A DNA stretch of 64,000 bases from JAUIIK01 sp041390865 (lineage in GTDB: Bacteria > Chloroflexota > Chloroflexia > Thermomicrobiales > CFX8), in contig JAWKPC010000004.1 of the NCBI GenBank assembly GCA_041390865.1, positions 1 through 64,000 on the forward strand. Reading direction: 5' to 3'. Below are positions 59,918 to 64,000 of the stretch, piece after piece. Every line of letters starts with the position of its first letter. The first letter of the stretch is position 1. Under the pieces are notes generated by a model. The model was given only the letters and a program-made list of their open reading frames with translations, ran no database searches and had not been told where the DNA came from. Position numbers and translations under genes: made by a program.

Positions 59918-60661
59918 TTACATTCCGCTTCCCAGCACTTGCTGCATGCGCGATCGGAAAATGTCGATGTGATCCAGCAATGCCTGCCGAACGCCCTCGG
60001 GATCTCGACGTTCAAGCTGTTCGATGATCCGGTGGTGATGGTCGTACGTCTGGGTCAGATCACCGGCGTGCTTGAACGAAAGATGCCAGTACCGCAACGT
60101 CGCCGTGTTGATGTCGTCGACGATGCGGGCCAGGTAGGTGTTGTCACTCATAAGCGCCAGGCGGGTGTGAAACGCACGGTCCGATTGAATCGAAGCGAGG
60201 AGGTCTCCGGCACGATACGTTTCCGTCACATCATCGATCAATCCTCGAAGGGTTCCGATGTCTTCCGGCGTCACGCGCCCAGCCGCCGACGCCGCGACCG
60301 CGGGCTCCACCACCTCACGAGCACTGATGAGCTCCTGAAGGTCGGAGATCGAGAGATCGGTCACCCAGCTCCCCTTGCGGGGCGCTATCGAAACAAGTCC
60401 CTCATGGGCCAGGCGCTGAATCGCCTCCCGCAAGGGCGTCCGTCCGGTTTCCAGCAACTCCATCAGATGCCGCTCGTCGAGCATCTCACCCGGAGCGAGA
60501 TCGCTGGTGAGAATCAGTTCCTTCAGCTTCCCGTAGGCCTCATCCGCTTTGCGCGGTTTCGTCGTCCGCGAGCCGTTCCGGTTCGCGGGATAGCCCGGGC
60601 GTTGCCAGCGATTGGACGATAGACGCTGCAACGACGCTTTCTGATTCTCCAGAGATGCCAT
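59918..60661 (-). CDS. GntR-family transcriptional regulator, FadR/FCD type
   Basis: A 247-residue repressor. After a basic N-terminus (1-38), the GntR winged helix reads AYGKLKELILTSDLAPGEML to ERHLMELLETGRTPLREAIQ and LAHEGLVSIAPRKGSWV, and the FCD ligand domain has the metal-binding pattern SAREVVEP...D...H...H with FHTRLALMSDN and DHHHRIIEQLERRD. FCD domains sense carboxylates. It sits between the amide-transport operon (same strand) and divergent hyuAB, so it is a likely local regulator. Confidence 0.9.
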   Translation of the reverse strand: MASLENQKASLQRLSSNRWQRPGYPANRNGSRTTKPRKADEAYGKLKELILTSDLAPGEMLDERHLMELLETGRTPLREAIQRLAHEGLVSIAPRKGSWVTDLSISDLQELISAREVVEPAVAASAAGRVTPEDIGTLRGLIDDVTETYRAGDLLASIQSDRAFHTRLALMSDNTYLARIVDDINTATLRYWHLSFKHAGDLTQTYDHHHRIIEQLERRDPEGVRQALLDHIDIFRSRMQQVLGSGM

Positions 60662-60703
60662 ACTGGGAAAAGTACCCTCCGTTCCCTCGTAGAATACTTC
60701 TAA

Positions 60704-60718
60704 TATATCAGAGATATA
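60704..60718. promoter_or_regulatory. Palindrome in the gntR-hyuA intergenic region, candidate operator
   Basis: TATATC-AGA-GATATA is a perfect inverted repeat in an AT-rich stretch of otherwise GC-rich DNA, between the divergent gntR and hyuA starts. The position suits an operator, and the AT-rich block could also hold the promoters. The same 15-mer occurs by chance inside hepT near 1645. Confidence 0.4.
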
Positions 60719-60768
60719 CGGATGGAATCATCAAACGGGTCTGCGACCACCGCGTAACAGGAGATGGA

Positions 60769-62817
60769 ATGACTGTCAGTATCGGGGTTGATACCGGGGG
60801 AACGTTCACCGACGTATGCGTCATCGATGACGCCGGACGCCTCACCATCCACAAGCTGCCTTCGACGCCGGCGGACCCGAGCATCGCTATTCTCGACGGC
60901 GCCCGTCAGGGCCTTGAAAACGCCCGGATAGAGCCGGGCAGCGTCGGCTACTTCGGGCATGGCACCACCGTCGCAACAAACACGATTCTCGAAGGCAGAG
61001 GCGCCCGAACCGGCGTCATCACGACGGAAGGATTCCGGGACCTGCTCGATATCGGACGTCAGGAGCGCCCGGATCTCTACGACCTTCAGGTCGAGAAGCC
61101 GCCGGTCCTCGTTCGCAGGCGGGACCGGCTCGAAGTCCCGGAGCGCCTGCTCTACGACGGAACGGTCGAAAAGGCACTGGACGAACGCGCCGTTGCCGAA
61201 GCGATCGAGTTGCTCAAGGAACGCGGCGTCGAAGCGATCGCCGTCTGCTTCCTCTATAGCTACCTATATCCGCAGCACGAGCAGCGCGTGCTCGAGATGA
61301 TCCGGGAGATGGCGCCGGAGATCTATCCGAGCACCTCTCATCAGGTACTGGCCGAGTTCCGTGAATACGAGCGGCTCTCGACGACGGTCATCAACGCCTA
61401 CGTCGGGCCCGTCATGGCCGGGTACATCAGCCGCCTGCGAGACCGGGTCCGAGATCTCGGGGTCCTCACCGAACCCTTTATCACCCAGTCGAACGGCGGG
61501 CTGATCTCGCTCGACGAAGCCCGTCAGCTACCGGTTCGCACCGTCCTGTCCGGCCCGGCGGCCGGTGTCGCCGGAGCGGGCCGGGTTGCGGAAGCTGCCG
61601 GCCTCGACAACGTCATCACGTTCGATATGGGCGGTACCAGCACCGATGTCTCGCTGATCTCCGAAGGCGCCGTTCAGATCGGGATCGACTCGAAAGTCGC
61701 CGGCTACCCGATTCGCGCGCCGATGATCGATATCAATACGGTAGGCGCGGGCGGCGGGTCGATCGCCTGGATCGACTCCGGCGGCCACCTGAAGGTCGGG
61801 CCGCGGAGCGCGGGAGCCGAGCCCGGGCCGGCAGGGTACGGACGCGGCGGCACCGAAGCGACCGTCACCGACGCCAATCTGGCGCTCGGCATCCTGAACC
61901 GCGAGCACCTGCTCGGCGGCCGGATGCCGGTCGATGCCGGGGCGGCGGACCGGGCCGTTGAGCGGCTTGCTTCGGAATTGGGGCTTGAATCGATGGCCGT
62001 TGCCGAGGGCATCCTCTCGATCGTCAACGTCAATATGGGACGCGCCATCCGGGTTATCTCGATCGAACGGGGCTACGACCCGCGCGATTTCACCCTGATC
62101 GCCTTCGGCGGCGCGGGACCGCTCCACGCAACCAGACTGGCACGAGAACTCGAGATCCCCCGCGTGCTCGTCCCGACCGTCCCGGGAGCCCTCTGCGCGC
62201 TGGGGCTGCTCCTTTCGGATCTTCGGGCCGATTTTTCCCGGACGCTCACCCGGCCAGCCCTGCCGGAGGCGCTGGACGACATCCAGCAGGGATTCCGGGA
62301 GATCGAAGCCGAGGCGTCGGCCTGGCTCGACCGGGAAGGCGTCGAAGAAGCGGACCGGCGATTGCGACGGATCGCCGACATGCGCTACATCGGCCAGAAC
62401 TACGAGCTGGCGATCGACGTGCCCGACGGCGACCTTACCCCGTCGACGCTGGAGCGAATTCTCGACGCTTTCCATGCCGAGCATGACCGTTCCTACGGTT
62501 TCAGCGCTCCCGGCGAGCCCGCCCAGATCGTCACCGTCCGCGTCGAAGCCCGGGGCCTGATCCCGACGCCGGAGTTTCCCGAGATCGAACGCGGCTCGGG
62601 CGTTCCGGAACCGGCCACCAGCCGAGCTATCCATCTCGCACCGGCAGGAGGGCGCATCAAGGTACCGGTCTATCAGCGAGAATCGCTGCTAGCCGGCCAG
62701 CGCTTCGACGGCCCGGCTGTGATCGAGCAGATGGACTCGACGACGTTCGTGCTCGATGGCCAGTCGGTGACCGTTGACCGTTACGGTAATCTGATGATCC
62801 AGGAAGAACGGAGCTAG
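60769..62817 (+). CDS. hyuA: Hydantoinase/oxoprolinase family protein, HyuA-type subunit
   Basis: A 682-residue ATP-binding subunit of the N-methylhydantoinase/5-oxoprolinase/acetone carboxylase family. It opens IGVDTGGTFTDVCVIDDAGR (the phosphate-binding loop), continues GHGTTVATNTILEGRGARTG near 60, has VLSGPAAGVAGAGRVAEAAG and FDMGGTSTDVSLISEG near 290, and FGGAGPLHATRLARELEIP near 445. ATG 60769 follows AGGAG; the upstream frame extension crosses the promoter region. Followed 3 bp later by hyuB. The substrate (hydantoin, oxoproline, other amide) is not fixed by sequence. Confidence 0.9.
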   Translation: MTVSIGVDTGGTFTDVCVIDDAGRLTIHKLPSTPADPSIAILDGARQGLENARIEPGSVGYFGHGTTVATNTILEGRGARTGVITTEGFRDLLDIGRQERPDLYDLQVEKPPVLVRRRDRLEVPERLLYDGTVEKALDERAVAEAIELLKERGVEAIAVCFLYSYLYPQHEQRVLEMIREMAPEIYPSTSHQVLAEFREYERLSTTVINAYVGPVMAGYISRLRDRVRDLGVLTEPFITQSNGGLISLDEARQLPVRTVLSGPAAGVAGAGRVAEAAGLDNVITFDMGGTSTDVSLISEGAVQIGIDSKVAGYPIRAPMIDINTVGAGGGSIAWIDSGGHLKVGPRSAGAEPGPAGYGRGGTEATVTDANLALGILNREHLLGGRMPVDAGAADRAVERLASELGLESMAVAEGILSIVNVNMGRAIRVISIERGYDPRDFTLIAFGGAGPLHATRLARELEIPRVLVPTVPGALCALGLLLSDLRADFSRTLTRPALPEALDDIQQGFREIEAEASAWLDREGVEEADRRLRRIADMRYIGQNYELAIDVPDGDLTPSTLERILDAFHAEHDRSYGFSAPGEPAQIVTVRVEARGLIPTPEFPEIERGSGVPEPATSRAIHLAPAGGRIKVPVYQRESLLAGQRFDGPAVIEQMDSTTFVLDGQSVTVDRYGNLMIQEERS

Positions 62818-62820
62818 CAT

Positions 62821-64000
62821 ATGGCAGTGACCGAAACCGAACGCGCGCTCGATCCGATCACGGTCGAGGTCATCGGCTCGGCCTTCAGCTCTCTGGTAGA
62901 GGAGATGGGCACTAGCCTGATCCGCGCCTCCTACTCGACCAACATCAAGGAGCGCCGCGATTGCTCGACGATCGTCTTCGACGCCCGGGGCCGGACGCTG
63001 GCCCAGGCCGAACACATCCCTATCCACCTCGGGTCGCTGATGGGACTGGTCGAAGAGATCCTGCGGCGCTACGACCTGGACGAGATCGACCCGGGCGACA
63101 TGTTCATCGGCAACGACGCTTACACCGGCGGCGGCACCCACCTGCCGGACATCGTCGTTCTCTCGCCCGTCTTCTTCGACGGAGAGATCGTAGGCTTCGT
63201 CAGCAACCTCTCCCACCACGCCGACTTCGTTGATCGCGGCCACGCTCACATCTACCAGGAGGGTCTGCGGATTCCGCCGGTCAAGATCTTCGACCGCGGC
63301 GAGCTGCGGGAAGACATTCTCGAGTTCATCCTGCTCAACTGCCAGGTGCCGAGGGAACGGCTCGGCGACCTCCGGGCTCAGTTCGCGGCCAACCGGCTCG
63401 GCGTCCGCAGGATGCAGCGGCTGTGCGAGCGCTACGGGGCCGGGACGGTGAAGCTCGCCGGGGACGCATTGCTCGACTACGCCGAGCGACAAACGCGGGC
63501 CGGCATCGCAAAGATCCCCGACGGCACCTATCGCTTCACCGATACGTTCGACTGCGAGGGGCTGGGCAAGCAAGAGTTGGAGTTTCAGGTCGCGATCACC
63601 GTAGACGGCGACGAGATCCATCTCGACTTCACCGGCAACCCTCCCCAGGTCCGCGCCGGACTGAACATGGTCTGGACGGCGCTGCTGGCGACCTGCTACT
63701 ACGCCGTCAAGATCGTCGTCGATCCGGCGATCCTGCCGAACGCCGGGATGTACCGGCCGATCCATGTCACCGCCGAGCAGGACAGCATCCTCAACTGCTC
63801 CGAACCTGCCGCCATTAACGGTCGCACCCAGACCTGCCAGCGAGTCGTCGATCTGATTCTCGGCGCGCTGGCCCAGGCCGTTCCCGGCCGGGTCATCGCC
63901 GCCTGCACCGGCTCGAACTCATCGATCACCTTTTCCGGCGTCGACCCTCGAACCGGCGAGTACTACTCCTACCTCGAGACGATCGGCGGCGGATTCGGCG
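62821..64000 (+). CDS. hyuB: Hydantoinase B/oxoprolinase family protein, HyuB-type subunit (cut by window end)
   Basis: ATG 62821 opens a frame that runs off the window end: 393 residues are visible of a family usually near 550-600. Typical HyuB segments are MGTSLIRASYSTNIKERRDCS near residue 30, DPGDMFIGNDAYTGGGTHLPD near 95, the FVSNLSHHADF region near 125, and EPAAINGRTQTCQRVVD near 325, ending YLETIGGGFG. With HyuA it forms the ATP-dependent ring-opening or carboxylating enzyme. Translationally coupled to hyuA. Confidence 0.9.
   Translation, partial: MAVTETERALDPITVEVIGSAFSSLVEEMGTSLIRASYSTNIKERRDCSTIVFDARGRTLAQAEHIPIHLGSLMGLVEEILRRYDLDEIDPGDMFIGNDAYTGGGTHLPDIVVLSPVFFDGEIVGFVSNLSHHADFVDRGHAHIYQEGLRIPPVKIFDRGELREDILEFILLNCQVPRERLGDLRAQFAANRLGVRRMQRLCERYGAGTVKLAGDALLDYAERQTRAGIAKIPDGTYRFTDTFDCEGLGKQELEFQVAITVDGDEIHLDFTGNPPQVRAGLNMVWTALLATCYYAVKIVVDPAILPNAGMYRPIHVTAEQDSILNCSEPAAINGRTQTCQRVVDLILGALAQAVPGRVIAACTGSNSSITFSGVDPRTGEYYSYLETIGGGFG

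Noticed and set aside
1645..60718. Exact 15-mer TATATCAGAGATATA both inside hepT (near 1645) and at 60704-60718
   Set aside because: One 15-mer match in 64 kb is expected by chance, and the hepT copy is coding sequence. Only the intergenic copy is kept as a weak operator candidate.

Overview
The window is high-GC bacterial chromosome, most likely from a Chloroflexota lineage near Thermomicrobia/Sphaerobacter. This is inferred from the gene mix: a TIGR03663-like membrane glycosyltransferase, Thr/Pro-rich surface proteins, NHL and PD40 propellers, a cupredoxin-fused NirK, a form-II CoxL-like dehydrogenase, an F420-type LLM oxidoreductase and many CoA-thioester and amide-catabolism genes. No rRNA gene, intact tRNA, CRISPR array, prophage or insertion sequence was seen.

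Layout. 0-4.6 kb: end of an NHL protein, an Ldh_2-type dehydrogenase, a MntA/HepT toxin-antitoxin pair, a MetE-like methyltransferase and an M20 amidohydrolase. 4.8-10.3 kb: a frameshifted PH/TPR-like protein, a Thr/Pro-rich anchored surface protein, an MFS transporter that seems to start at CTG, and two tandem small paralogues. 10.3-13.7 kb: a class III CoA-transferase/M20 peptidase operon and a frameshifted Phd/PIN toxin-antitoxin pair. 13.8-21.9 kb: housekeeping genes, with hemC-hemD-hemB divergent from rplU-rpmA-rpmE, then greA, an HD protein and a PpsR-type regulator. 22.1-27.4 kb: two large membrane/propeller genes broken by many frameshifts. 27.4-33.6 kb: PD40 protein, amidase, methyltransferase, LLM oxidoreductase and CcdA. 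33.8-35.1 kb: two thioredoxin-like lipoproteins, each with an in-frame TGA exactly at the first position of the redox CxxC. 35.3-38.9 kb: a leucine-catabolism operon (hydratase, biotin carboxylase, HMG-CoA lyase). 39-46.8 kb: UppP with a flippase-like protein, a CoxL-like protein, a collagen-like protein, a Uma2 protein and an erythromycin-esterase-like protein. 46.8-50.2 kb: a frameshifted FGGY kinase and MacB-like ABC exporter. 50.3-54.2 kb: nirK divergent from a two-component system. 54.3-64 kb: a creatininase-family protein, a peptide-type ABC transporter, a nitrilase and a GntR regulator, divergent from hydantoinase A/B.

The most interesting locus is ccdA plus the two TGA-containing thioredoxin-like lipoproteins (32.9-35.1 kb). 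In both paralogues the reading frame continues past the TGA into a normal thioredoxin fold, giving U-x-x-C in place of C-x-x-C, and a similar hairpin follows each TGA at the same distance. I read them as a pair of selenocysteine-containing, membrane-anchored thiol oxidoreductases fed by CcdA. A second strong signal is a run of four CTGA-headed elements spaced exactly 11 bp apart between nirK and the divergent response regulator, as expected for an OmpR-family binding array.

Sequence quality matters for the reader. Frameshifts, mostly one-base changes in G/C runs, cluster at 22.1-27.4, 47.8-50.2 and 58.0-59.8 kb and occur singly elsewhere, while 27.4-47.8 kb looks clean. Protein motifs survive across the shifts, so I favour local sequence error over real decay. 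Genes so affected are given as one span with the break noted.
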